From positions 3,796,001 to 3,860,000 of the forward strand of contig JBBPUQ010000004.1 in the NCBI GenBank assembly GCA_038501195.1: 64,000 nt of DNA, in the 5' to 3' direction. Made by a program: the position numbers and the translations under genes. This DNA comes from Nemania diffusa. Its lineage: Eukaryota > Ascomycota > Sordariomycetes > Xylariales > Xylariaceae. Positions 9,001-19,714 of the stretch are shown one piece after another (within the stretch, counting starts at the first letter, position 1; each line of letters starts with the position of its first letter). Under the pieces are notes generated by a model. The model did not search any database, was not told where the DNA came from, and worked only from the letters and a program-made list of their open reading frames with translations.

Positions 9001-10638
9001 TTATACAAGTCGTGGTTCTAGGCCTGTAAAATCCCAAATGTCGTCCAACACCCAGTCAATTGGAGTAGCGAACGTGACGTCGGTTTCTTTGCGTCGTTCT
9101 CTCCGAGGGTAATTTTCCGCTTCGTCTGACAATTCATCGTCAGGAACGTCTTTTCGTAACCGGGTCTTAGGCTCGTCATCGGTACCACCAACAACCAGCG
9201 CAATGATCGACCCATTATAGCTGAAGACAATAGAACCCGAATCTCCCCCATCCGAAAACTTAAGATTATCTTTGTGTGGGACGATTACTAGTTCCTGGGT
9301 ATTCGCGGTCTTTCCGTCCGAACAAGGGCGTCGAATAACAGCTCGGATACCGCTCACCATTCCTGTCGTGAGACCGGTTTTCATCCCCGATTTCGCAACT
9401 TGGTGCAACTCCCAACCTAAGCCTGGAGGTGGTATCCTTTCCATTTCCTCCTCAGCGGGACCGCGACGGAACAATTCGATAGTTGGGGAATATCTTGTGC
9501 AAATTGCTGCATAATTACCATCCTTATATACGCTGTTCTTTGGACCGTTGATAAACTTGCTCTCATCGAGCTTGACAAGTGCCCAATCTTTAAGGTATCC
9601 AGGCTGCCGAGAAGAAACCTCAAACTTCGGGTGATAGGCTAAGTGGCCAATTATTCTTTCTTTCTTCTCCCCTATTGCCTTTAAGTGCTCAATCAATTTC
9701 TTGGTGTAATTCTCTATTTCTTGTGCTTCTGAGAGTTGCTCGCTATCCTGTTTCGAAGCGCATTTGCGTTTGAAGTTCCCGTCGTGCGAGTACCATTGAT
9801 CCCATCGATCCTTTGCTGTCTGTAACGTGTGCACATCGCTTCTATTGTCGGGCTGAAAACGCTCTAGTCGTTCGAGGCAACGAGTGAATGACTCGTTGCT
9901 GCCTTGTACATGAAATTGGCGATGATTTCCCGAGTCTCTGTAATCTTCTTCAGGGGTACGGTTGTTATGGACCACATGACGACATGTTAGACCATAGACT
10001 GACATCTCGTCTCCTAGTCTGAGGTGCAAGCCCACGGTCCCCTCCGGTGCTGGACCTTGGTTGTTAAGATGTGTGATAGGATACCCTGGATATGAAAGCA
10101 TTGTCATTACATCCGCATTAATTCTTGGATAAGCATTATCGATTGCTGCTTCGAGTTCTGTAGAAGCGCCCTGGTCCTTATACATTGCTTCGCAAATTTC
10201 GACCTCGACATCGAAGATCTGGAAGATTTGGAGAATATCGCGGCATTCCAGGGCGACAGTAATTCCCTCTTCCCACTCAAGGCTACCTGGCTCTACCGCA
10301 ATGAGTAGGACCGTAGGAACCTCGGGTGACCCGCGGCTGAATATTATGTTCTGGAGCCCAATCCGGATCGGGAAGAAATAGCTCCATGAGCACAGATTCA
10401 GTGCCTCGATAATTGCTAGAGACACATCTTCTGTCCAATTCGATATGATTTCTTCTTGATATACTGGTGCATATCGCTTCGGAATCTGGCAAAGGTGGTC
10501 CCAGCCAGTTATATGTTGTTGCTTAGTCCAGCGGTGGTGACTAGTTCTAGCCACCAGTCTTGGTAGTCCGGCCAAGCCATAGTAATAATAAGTCCTCTCA
10601 TCCTCATCTGGCTTGTAAGGGACAGGCTCTGACGACAT
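9001..10638 (-). CDS. Stand-alone trypsin-like serine protease-fold protein
   Basis: Intronless, 545 residues, ATG at 10638. The C-terminal half carries a chymotrypsin-fold catalytic triad in the usual order: His221 in TCRHVV, Asp351 in DWALVKLD and Ser467 in SDGGDSGSIVF. A KTGLTTG segment stands before the Ser block, as in many trypsin-like domains. There is no signal peptide or membrane helix, so it should act inside the cell. Residues 1-200 form an extra domain of unknown type. Between His and Asp there is a charged insert with helical character (about 255-325). Similar trypsin-like modules occur as effector domains of fungal NLR-type proteins; here no NTPase or repeat domain is attached. 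The substrate is unknown. It sits next to a MITE and gene-poor DNA. Confidence 0.8.
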   Translation of the reverse strand: MSSEPVPYKPDEDERTYYYYGLAGLPRLVARTSHHRWTKQQHITGWDHLCQIPKRYAPVYQEEIISNWTEDVSLAIIEALNLCSWSYFFPIRIGLQNIIFSRGSPEVPTVLLIAVEPGSLEWEEGITVALECRDILQIFQIFDVEVEICEAMYKDQGASTELEAAIDNAYPRINADVMTMLSYPGYPITHLNNQGPAPEGTVGLHLRLGDEMSVYGLTCRHVVHNNRTPEEDYRDSGNHRQFHVQGSNESFTRCLERLERFQPDNRSDVHTLQTAKDRWDQWYSHDGNFKRKCASKQDSEQLSEAQEIENYTKKLIEHLKAIGEKKERIIGHLAYHPKFEVSSRQPGYLKDWALVKLDESKFINGPKNSVYKDGNYAAICTRYSPTIELFRRGPAEEEMERIPPPGLGWELHQVAKSGMKTGLTTGMVSGIRAVIRRPCSDGKTANTQELVIVPHKDNLKFSDGGDSGSIVFSYNGSIIALVVGGTDDEPKTRLRKDVPDDELSDEAENYPRRERRKETDVTFATPIDWVLDDIWDFTGLEPRLV

Positions 10639-12452
10639 TTTATTGAATTCGTTTTGATCTTAAAGGTACTAACGTTTGATATCGGTATAAATCATCAAAT
10701 AAATGCTCGCACCAGTGTTTAATGATCAATTAATACTGGTTGATTTTCGATAGCTGTTTTTATAATCAAGTATTAATGATTTAATCTAGAGATCTGAGCG
10801 GGAGTGTACGGTTATTAATAGGTGTGTGAGAGATGAGTCGTTCCATATTAGAATTCATTACTACCGGAGAGGAAAACTTAGTTAGAATATCTCATGAACT
10901 TTTGCTCGGACACATCATATGGCTAGTCGCATTTGAACATTTACCGCAAACCTAGAAAGGGCTTGCCTCATGCATCGAGATTACCCTTAGCAGCTTCTAT
11001 CTTCCCGCTCCTACTCTTAGCACCTACTACAGATATAAACATTTATTATGTCCCTGACAGAAGGTGTTATCGCTAGGGGAATAGTTGCTCTGGCCTTAGC
11101 ACCGTTATCAACAGGCAGCGATGCTAATGCAGGAGTAGGAGCATGCTTGACGCTTGCTTCGTGCGTGCTAATACAGCAAGTACCGAACCCGAACTAACAA
11201 CAGCAAATGAACTGAGATTAGCTAGCAATTGTCTCGATACAGGTGTGCGATGGGCAATATATATACGGAGGGTTGAATCTATTATTATGTTGCACAAGGC
11301 ATAGTAGGCTTCGAAGAGGTGAACATAGGGTTCTGAAACTGTCCGTGTTTACGTTGTAAAATAGCGCTTACAGATAAAAGAGGCGTGATATTCAGGTCCT
11401 ATACCCTTCGGAAAGCCGGCTTCCTCTATATAGTTTGGTAGCCCGATTATCTAAGTTTTTCGTACGTATTTTTAAACTTCGTTGTATATTATACCAAGCA
11501 CTTTCAGTTGATAGTGCTGTATATTATACCAAGCACTTTCAGTTGATAGTGCATCGTGAGTCAACAACTCTAAATGATGCTTTAATACCCCTCGGTCTCC
11601 TCGTTAAGCCTATCAAGCAAATGGGAAACTATCACTAACTTTTCAAGTGCATATACTTACTTTATATTCTGGTATATCTTCATGTGTAAGTGTAACGTCG
11701 CATAAAGAAGACAGAGAGACCGAAGAGACATCCCGATGCACATCTAGCAGTGCCATTACAGCTGCAACCTGTAAACTGGTTTATGCAGCTAAGTCTAGCT
11801 TACACTAGATTGTTTTTCGATAGTGAGGAGGAATGGCCTTCTTAATTAATGTGTTATTAGCGTATATCCTTATCTTTAATCTACTTTATTTATGAGACCG
11901 GAGATGAATTCGTCTACCGCAGAGATTCCGGTAAACCATGCTTGCTGCGGAGAGAAGTAGAGAGCGCGCGGTTCGCAACCTTCAGCTGAGCTTCTTATGA
12001 GCTTGAGTGAGGCAAATGAGACGAGGGCTAGTAGGGGGCTATGGAGCGGGGGGTTCGGGGTCGTGAGGCTCGGGTTGATGATATAAAGATATAGGTAGTT
12101 CCTGAGATAACGTTTTGTAAATGGTCGTTAAGCTTCCTATCCTGACGACTCGCGCTGTATTGATCGACAGACCCATGGAGCAAACCGAGGAATCGCCAAT
12201 CTTCATAGGCCATATGGAAGTATACACATGAGCGCGTGCATATGGTTTTGCGCCATATATAGTCGAATTGGTTGTTTGTTCTGATTGCACATCAACAACC
12301 TAGGTTTTAGCTGAGACGAAGTTCCAATTTTTTTAGTCTTCATGAAGTGCTGTTGTTCTTTTATCCAAGGCCTCTCAATGCCCTGATGTATCCCGTCCAG
12401 CTTTATTTCGATGAGCGGTGCTCGAGTTGTGTATATCGATATGTCATGGGTG
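10639..12452. other. Gene-poor spacer with degenerate DNA
   Basis: I find no convincing coding region in 1.8 kb; the frames are short and have no coding bias. A 35-bp tandem duplication (listed separately) and a weak inverted pair (10 bases at 11007-11016 matching 11133-11142) are the only structures seen. It may be old transposon debris. Confidence 0.5.
11483..11552. repeat. Exact 35-bp tandem duplication
   Basis: Positions 11483-11517 are repeated without change at 11518-11552. The unit starts TGTATATTATACC and ends GATAGTGC. It is non-coding. Confidence 0.9.
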
Positions 12453-12674
12453 TCAGGGTACGACTTTAGACGTCTTCTCGCGTAATGATCCTCCGCGACC
12501 CCGGATCTTGTCCATCACAACTTTCGCGTCAACCTGGGACGGCTCGCCATCGCGTGACGTGAGGTAAAATGTCAAGGCCAATACCAATAGAAGCATAAAT
12601 ATCCATAATAGCGTGAGTCGCGCGGACCGTCGTGGTCTTGGACCGTAGGGCGAGAATCTCGGCATTCGTGGCAT
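12453..12674 (-). CDS. Possible small single-pass membrane protein
   Basis: A 73-residue frame starts at the ATG at 12674. It begins with a basic, Pro-rich stretch (MPRMPRFSPYGPRPRRSAR) followed by a hydrophobic helix (LLWIFMLLLVLALTFYL) and a polar, mostly basic tail. This layout is that of a type II or tail-proximal anchored small protein. I do not recognise a family, and no neighbour gives context. It could still be a chance frame. Confidence 0.4.
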   Translation of the reverse strand: MPRMPRFSPYGPRPRRSARLTLLWIFMLLLVLALTFYLTSRDGEPSQVDAKVVMDKIRGRGGSLREKTSKVVP

Positions 12675-13794
12675 CGCGTCGGGGCTAATAGATTGGTGTT
12701 TTCAATTGATCGGGTTTATTCCCAGTCTGTGGAGGTTGGTTGAAAGAACAATTCCAAGGACTAGGATCTCTCTTGAATAATGTCAGGTTTGCGATCGCGC
12801 TGGTATCCCACGTTGTTTGTAGTACTGTCTATCTAGATTAGGTAGGTACATAGGTATCTACTGCAGGGAACTGAAATGCCTTTGACGACGTCATTTTGGC
12901 TTAGTCATCGGTGACCACGAAGCTCATTTATACCTGAGCCATGCTGTTTTAGGTATTAAATTGAAAGTGACTGCTTGTTTGCAAAAGAGACAGTAGCATC
13001 TCACTGCAATTGATTGCACACTTTGTTCGCGACAGCTGTGATGATTCTCATGATATTCTTGGACTCTTCAAGGTCAGATCTGCCTATAACTGCGAGAGAT
13101 CCGGCGATTGTGCTGTTGATTGTGGAGCCTTTGCCAATAAACAGGCAGGCGAGCACCTGTGCTCTCTCTAGCTAACTACCTAGGTACTCAGTATAAGCCA
13201 TGTTTAATAATATATAAGTATTATATATAATATAGGAATAATCAATAATAAAGAGATGTATAAGTACTAGATAACTTAAGAATAAAAAAGAGAGAAATAA
13301 GTATTACTTGAAAATATGTTCTGCATTTGCGAAAAAACACAGTGTTGTATTAGCTATAGAGCTACAGTGTTGCCACTAGTAGGTGTGAAACTAGGTTAAT
13401 TTACCTAGGTACCTCCTACATATCCTCTATATTATGTGCTGAGATCTATCTACCTGTGGCCCTGGAGTGCGCCCTCGTCCGTCTGCGCTCGACCTTCGAG
13501 CGAAGAAAGCCTGCACAGCGAATGTACGTGTCGCTCTACTTCTAAGCAGAGGATGATGGAAAAGAGATATCCTATCTGTCTACGTTGCGTGCAAAGAGTT
13601 ACCATGGGAGCGGTGATGACTTGCGACTCTTCGTTTGACCCCCTGTCCAGACTCCATTCCAGTGACTCGGGATTTTATGACCTGTCGGCGACGAGTTGGC
13701 TGGCGCCTTGTACCTCGGCATTACCTGTTCATCCTATAATCCCCCGCTCCCTCTCTTTAATCTCAAAGCACGACGAATGAGAAAACCAATCAGT
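12675..13794. other. Intergenic with an AT-rich island
   Basis: From about 13200 to 13330 the sequence is nearly pure A/T. The right part is the upstream region of the dehydrogenase gene. No supported gene. Confidence 0.5.
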
Positions 13795-15030
13795 ATGTCG
13801 GGTTGGGTTTGTAACGCGACGACGGGCCCGCGGTTGATGTACAAGGCTGCAAAGCATCTTAACTCGAGAGCTTTAAAACTACAGAGTGGCACTCGAAACT
13901 TAGCTACTACTGGAAGAACTCCGAAGCTTGCCATCATTGATGACTACCTAAATACGTCGGCGGCGCACTTCTCCCACATATCACCTGCCAAGTTGGAGGT
14001 TACCACCTTCAGAGACACCATCGTGCCCCTGAATGAAGTCGAGACTAGTCGTCTAGTTGAGCGTCTGCGGCCCTTTGACTTGATATCAACCGTGCGTGAG
14101 CGCACCCCATTTCCAGGCTCGCTCCTCGCTCAACTACCAAACCTCAAGTTACTGCTTACGACGGGCACGCAATTCGAGCAATTCGATCTCGTGAGGGCAA
14201 AGCAGCTCGGCATACCCGTCGTAGCAGCTCCTGGATTAGGTCGCACAGATAGTGCCGTACCCCGCATGCCCAATATCAAAAAGGGCGGTGCACATCCGAC
14301 TACCCAGCATACCTGGGCGCTACTGCTGGCTCTCGCACGCAATGTCGCCATAGACGATGCTGCTCTCAAGGCGAGCAGGGCTGCAGGGAATGCTGTCTCA
14401 TGGCAGACCGGCCTTGCTACCGGCTTGACTGGGTTGACTTTGGGTGTCGTTGGGTTAGGCCGTCTGGGTGCGGCTGTGGCACGAATCGCCCATCTTGCAT
14501 TTGGCATGCGAGTGATTACCTGGAGCAACAGCCTCACTCAGGACAAGGCCGATCAGATGGCAGTCCAGTGCGGCCTATCCCCTGACGAGGGCTTGGATGG
14601 CTCTAAGGCTTTTCGCGTCGTTGACAAAGCCGAACTTTTTGCTAGTGCAGACGTTGTGAGCCTGCACTATGTCCTCAGCCCCCGCTCGCGCGGTCTTGTC
14701 GGTCCCGAGGAACTAGACCGTATGAAACCATCAGCTTTGTTGGTCAATACATCTCGGGGACCCTTGATCGACCAGGCTGCGCTCGTGAATGCGTTGGAGA
14801 AGGGCTCTATCCGTGGCGTGGCCTTGGACGTTTTCGACGTTGAGCCGCTACCCCAGGACAGTCCGTGGAGGAAGCCTAATTACTGGGGCACTAACGGGCG
14901 TTCCCAAGTCTTAGTCACACCACATATGGGCTATGTAGATTCAGGCCTCATGAACACTTGGTATGCAGAAACGGCAGAAAATGTAGAGCGCTGGCTTGAT
15001 GGGAAAGAGCTTCTACACCGACTGGCCTAA
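13795..15030 (+). CDS. D-isomer specific 2-hydroxyacid dehydrogenase (NAD(P)-dependent)
   Basis: Intronless, 411 residues from the ATG at 13795, which has A at -3; an in-frame ATG at 13777 is the alternative. The Rossmann dinucleotide motif is GVVGLGRLG (about 217-225). The catalytic residues of the family are in place: Arg321 in VNTSRGPLID, Glu350 in DVFDVEP and His377 in TPHMGY. The family reduces 2-oxo acids to D-2-hydroxy acids or runs the reverse reaction; 3-phosphoglycerate, formate and glyoxylate/hydroxypyruvate enzymes all share this core, so the substrate cannot be read from the sequence. Residues 148-170 carry an insert relative to the usual loop before the HTWAL helix. It faces, tail to tail, the LeuC-LeuD-like gene and may serve the same pathway. 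Confidence 0.85.
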   Translation: MSGWVCNATTGPRLMYKAAKHLNSRALKLQSGTRNLATTGRTPKLAIIDDYLNTSAAHFSHISPAKLEVTTFRDTIVPLNEVETSRLVERLRPFDLISTVRERTPFPGSLLAQLPNLKLLLTTGTQFEQFDLVRAKQLGIPVVAAPGLGRTDSAVPRMPNIKKGGAHPTTQHTWALLLALARNVAIDDAALKASRAAGNAVSWQTGLATGLTGLTLGVVGLGRLGAAVARIAHLAFGMRVITWSNSLTQDKADQMAVQCGLSPDEGLDGSKAFRVVDKAELFASADVVSLHYVLSPRSRGLVGPEELDRMKPSALLVNTSRGPLIDQAALVNALEKGSIRGVALDVFDVEPLPQDSPWRKPNYWGTNGRSQVLVTPHMGYVDSGLMNTWYAETAENVERWLDGKELLHRLA

Positions 15031-15700
15031 ATTATAAGATTGAAGCAGCCCTACCTATCATCGTCTATGTCTGAATTGACGCTGCGTGGTAGGTGTTTTC
15101 TGCACGGAGGTACCATTGGAGCACATAGACAAGGGGAGGAGGGTAGATCACCCCTATCGAGGCGAGAACCCTATGCACGGGGAGTCAGGAATAATAGTAA
15201 AGACTTCCAAACGAACTTGATTTTACGCGGCGACAGTTACTTTATACGCGTATTATTCTAATAAGTCACGCCTCAATCGTGAACTGGCCGCCGAGAAGGA
15301 GGACAAAGAGTCCACCGTCGTCGTGGCTACTGAGCCTTGCTCTCAGTCCCTTACTAAAATGCATTTAGATCTCCGAATCCATTGCTTGTGTTTGGCGAAC
15401 TCCGCCGAGGGGACCAAGTGTATTCCCTGCTCCCGTGGTCACACCGCCTGCCTGGCCATGAGCAGCCACGACTACATTGATTGTTTTTTTTAGTGAAATA
15501 TTCGTTTTTTTAGTCACCCGTGTAAGTAGGTACTCTGCGGGCACATCTACCTCTCCGTGCACGAGCTTCGCGCCTCGGCAGGAGTGCTTACTCTCAACTT
15601 ACAGTTCATACAGTTACACTTTATACTCATATGTCACATAACAGCGTCCCATGACAATCTTTCATTTCCTCTTGGGTTACTACTATAAAAAGTAATATAA
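15031..15700. other. Convergent spacer between dehydrogenase and dehydratase genes
   Basis: No supported gene. It should contain the 3' ends of both neighbours. A T-rich run with TTTTTTTAG stands near 15485-15515. Confidence 0.5.
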
Positions 15701-18700
15701 TTAAACAGGAAGTGCTTCGATATCCGGAATATTAGCCCCAACCTTATGCCCTTTCATGGCTTTCTGGGGGTAGGTGCCCTGCGACCGACACAGCTGGTTG
15801 AATAGATCCTTTCCGAAACGTTCAAAAGCAATTTCAATCCCGCCGATCTGGATGAGCTGCTTCTCCATTGCGCTGAGCTCAAAATGAAACTCACTGCCAC
15901 CACACCGGATGACCGAGGCGTCCATGTCGACCTCAATCTCCGATCCCATTTGTGCAACCTCGTACAGTTTTGCCCTGTCGCCTTCACGGGGTACTTGGAT
16001 TCCCAAGAGCCCAAGATTTGGCTGGTTCCTAGCATAGATGAAAGCGAATGACTCGGCGATGACGCATTTAATACCGCAACCTTTCAGGGCGTTGACTGCT
16101 ACTTCTCGGGAAGATCCAACTCCGAAGCCCTTCCCGGCAACGACGATGCTGTGCCCTTGTTTCCCAGCAAGGTCCCTGAACTCGGGCATAAAGTATTCCA
16201 TGCAGTGCGACCCCCATTCTTCGTCCGTTTCACAAAGATGTAGAAAGCTAGTAGGGATAATCTGATAACATCATTTAGTCTTATCCATTTTTAAACGTTG
16301 ATTATGAGGGCTCTATCATCTTGAAAGCGTTCTCAAGGAAAATGGCGGGCGAGGTGTAGCCCCTATCATACCAAGATAAACTAAAAAAATGTTTAGTAAC
16401 AATACTTACAGCATCGGTGTCAATAAAATCTCCTAATCTCATGACTTTCCCCTTAATTATTCCGGTCGTATTAGCATTGGACTCCGTCGGCAATGCTACA
16501 GAGCTTGCTTGAGCGAGCTGCTGCCCCACGGTTTCCGTAAACGTCCCCTTTTCAGAGTCTATGCCGTAAGGTTCATGATACTCGATAGCGACGGCTTGTC
16601 TTGGCTCTACCACCACCTCTGGTTCCGTTTGGAGATGAAACTTCTTTAACGAAGCCGGAGAATCTTTGAGCGGGTTATACCGTAGATATCTTGTTAGCTC
16701 ATCAAAGTTGAGTTGGTCGAGTAACGACTGAGGATCCGTGATTCGCATGGCAAAAGACGAAGCCGCTACAGTCGCCGCTGCTGCGATATTGCCAATAGAC
16801 CCTGTGGAAGACGATAGCTTTAGCGAACTCATTACGCCAAATTATATGCAGCATAAAAGAAAAAAAATACGAGACACTACAATCCATAGAGAAGCAATGA
16901 AAGATCAGCATACCTGGCCCCATTCGGTTCTTGAAGTTGCGATTCTGTGAACTGAGCCAGTGTTCTCCTGGCCGGGCTTGATCGGTTCCTTGGCCAATGC
17001 ACATCGAACATCCCGGAACGCCAACGCTGAACTTGGCACGGCGGTAGACGTCGAGAAGTCCGAGGTCTTCTAGCTTACGGCGAATTGGCCGCGACCCTGG
17101 CACGACTACTCGCCGGCCCTTATCAACTGGCTCAAGTCCTTGGTTAAGTCCTGCCTGAAGCACTAGCGCCCCGATAATCACTTCACCACGTGAGTTAGTA
17201 GTCGCTCTTGAACACCTTTAAATCTTCGAGGCATAAAATTGATTGAGGGATTATGGTTTTTTAATTGGTAGAAGGTACAACAAAAGGAATATTACAATAT
17301 TTACTTACAGTCTTCCTCGGCAGTTGTGCAAGCACCGATAAAACAGCCGTCGAGCTCATAATCTTTAAGCTCGGTAACGGGAACAACATTGTCTGGGGAA
17401 GGATGGATGGCGACGAAGGAGGTAACCTGAGATAAATCGATGACGCACTTTTCAGCGTATTCGGCGTCAGGGTCGGGTCGGAAGTAGACAGCATTGGCGC
17501 GATGCTTGCGTCTTACACGTCTTGAGATGAATTCGAGCGTTCGTTCATCAGACTCAAAGATTCCCGTCACAGCGCCGAACTCCTATAAGCATGTCATTAA
17601 TAAACACTAAAGATTAGTAACACATTTCCCCATGCTTTCCTGTTCTGGATCTCAGCATGGTTTACTAACGAAATGGACACTGACAGTACACATGTTTGCT
17701 ATTGCAAATCGAGCGTCGCCCGACAGATACTGAAGTCCAGGTCCGTTGAACTCAACAATTCTTTCCGCGGCGACTGTGTTTCTTTTAAGCTCTTTCAAAA
17801 TATATAGGATCGTGTCCTTTCCGCCTATGCCTTTGGGAGGGCGCCCAATGAAGCGAATAGAGACTGTCTCGGGCACCGCAAACCACGTCTGGCCTGTTAT
17901 AAGGGGCATGACTACATCGGCACCACCCATTCCGATCGAGAGACACTGCAATAGTTAGAGTCAGTTGTGTCAATTTCAGGAGTGATATATGAGTGCTTTG
18001 AAACCATGCAAGGGTTCTTGTATATGCTTTTAGACCGAAAGCGGGCTATTGCACTCGGTAAAATTCATGAAAACAAGAAAACCGCTACAAAATTACTCAC
18101 AGATACTGCCCCTGCAGAACACGAATGCGAATCAGCGCCAAGTATGAGTTGACCGGGTAAAGCACGTTCACGGACGAATTCGGTGTGCATGATGGTGTAC
18201 TGCATTGAAAGTTCCGCGTTAAACCGGTTCCCAGCTAGTGTAGGAGGGTTGAGAATACATTGAAGCCTTGGAACTCTGTCATCTTGAATTCTTTATGAGC
18301 TTGTCGACTCGCGCCCATGAGCTTTTTGACGTCGGGTAGATCATACAGAGCTGGCTCAACACGATGGTCACCTGCGAGCCAGAATCGATCATTGCGGAAA
18401 ATACCAGGTCGCCCAACAGAATCGTACACCTTGCTCATGCCCTTTGCATCGAAAGAGGAGATATATTAGCATAGAAAGCTATCGAAAATATCAGGGCGAT
18501 ACTCACGGCCCACGAAAGCTCAGAAGCCAAGATCCAATCTACGTCAACCTGAATGACCTCACCTGCTTTGACCCAACCTTTCCGCGAAGCATCATGCGCA
18601 GCGAAAATCTTCTCAGTCATCGTCATTGGTCTTCTCCCCGGGGGCCTTTCTCTCAGAGGTTCCGGTGCATGACGGGATCTCTCAGCAGACTTGAGTGCCT

Positions 18701-19052
18701 CTAAATACGCAGACAAAAGAAACAGGATCTGGGCTTCAATCTCTGTAGAAAGGGGTATCGATGGAGTGAGGTCCATGCCACCGAAATCGCTGGGGAGTAG
18801 ACATGACTGAATTACACTGCGGACGGCAGCGCACAGTTCTTCGAGGTCTTTGTGCGGAGTAATGCTGGACTCGATAAGCTCTAAGAACCCGACTAGATTT
18901 GAATCAAAATTTGAGCTCTTCTCCCCATCAGGAGCTTCGAACTTGAACGCGATGCGTTTGACAGCACTTAGTGCGGATAAACAGTCTTGCTCGGCGGGAG
19001 TTAAACTCCTAGCTTGGTGAGGAATTTCAACGGCTATGTTACTTCCCTCCAT
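15701..19052 (-). CDS. Aconitase-family hydro-lyase, fused LeuC-LeuD type (isopropylmalate dehydratase-like)
   Basis: Eight exons give 860 residues: 19052-18507, 18441-18259, 18199-18101, 17945-17685, 17582-17309, 17180-16914, 16801-16410, 16261-15701. All phases close. Residues 1-150 are an N-terminal extension of unknown role. The LeuC-like part has GDHRVEP (about 206-212), GADSHSC (264-270) and the three [4Fe-4S] ligands Cys447 (IGACTT), Cys512 and Cys515 (GCSMC). The LeuD-like swivelling domain has DFIDTDAIIP (about 667-676) and [11 protein letters not shown] (about 717-727). Such enzymes isomerise or hydrate hydroxy-di/tricarboxylates by dehydration and rehydration. The extension and the separate context suggest it is not the leucine-pathway enzyme, but this is inference. 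It is divergent from the lyase gene at 19715. The start is the first ATG; no targeting signal is obvious. Confidence 0.85.
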
Positions 19053-19714
19053 TTCGGTCAATTGATAATTCTATCTTCAGTAAAAATAAAAAAAAGTGTT
19101 CGAATTAACTAACTGGATATTAGACTGACAATGTGTATCAAGCTCTAAAAGGGAGGAGCTACGAGGGGCAGGTTTCCTTGTGATGACATTGGCCGGAGCC
19201 GAAGCGGCATTTCTGGATCCGAAATGGCTATGACATTTTACGAATACATTTTAACTGCTGAATGCGCCATTAGTTACGGATCGGCTCGGAGAGCGGGATA
19301 TCTTAACTAATGAAATATTTGTCAACCTCGGATATGCGATTACTAGCCGATTCCAAACATTAAAAAACTCTAGTTAAGGGATGGGGGACTTCCTCAAAGA
19401 CCGTAAGATTCGTGCTACTAATGTATATAATACTTGCATAACGGTATTGTTATTTGTGTACATAATGGTCTGTAGTGGAATCATACCTACCTGTACATCT
19501 GGGATCGGATCGTTACTCTGTAATCGATATGATGTCGGTCCGCGCCCGGCTTTACTACACTAGATACCTAGGTAGTATGTATGGGCTTCTATTGTCCACG
19601 AGAGCTTGCCTATATTTTCCTTTTCTCAATGCCCCTCTTTTTATACTCACACTATTCATTATTTATCACCGATCTGAATAACACGGTAATAACGCAACAT
19701 ATAAGTTCCTAAGC
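19053..19714. promoter_or_regulatory. Shared divergent promoter of the dehydratase and lyase genes
   Basis: The 662 bp separate two opposed start codons. A near-perfect inverted repeat, CATTTC-TGGATCC-GAAATG, stands at 19208-19226 and could be a dimer-binding site. Several CGG/CCG triplets lie at 19190-19290 and 19500-19545, as expected for Zn2Cys6 factors, but no fixed spacing is evident. Co-regulation of both genes is plausible and untested. Confidence 0.5.

Noticed and set aside
16381..16409. A complete-looking mini-intron (GTAAGT, TTACTAAAC, poly-T, AG) inside intron 7 of the dehydratase gene
   Set aside because: At 29 bases it is too short to be spliced, and using its acceptor leads to a stop; the 148-bp intron restores the DTDAIIP motif.
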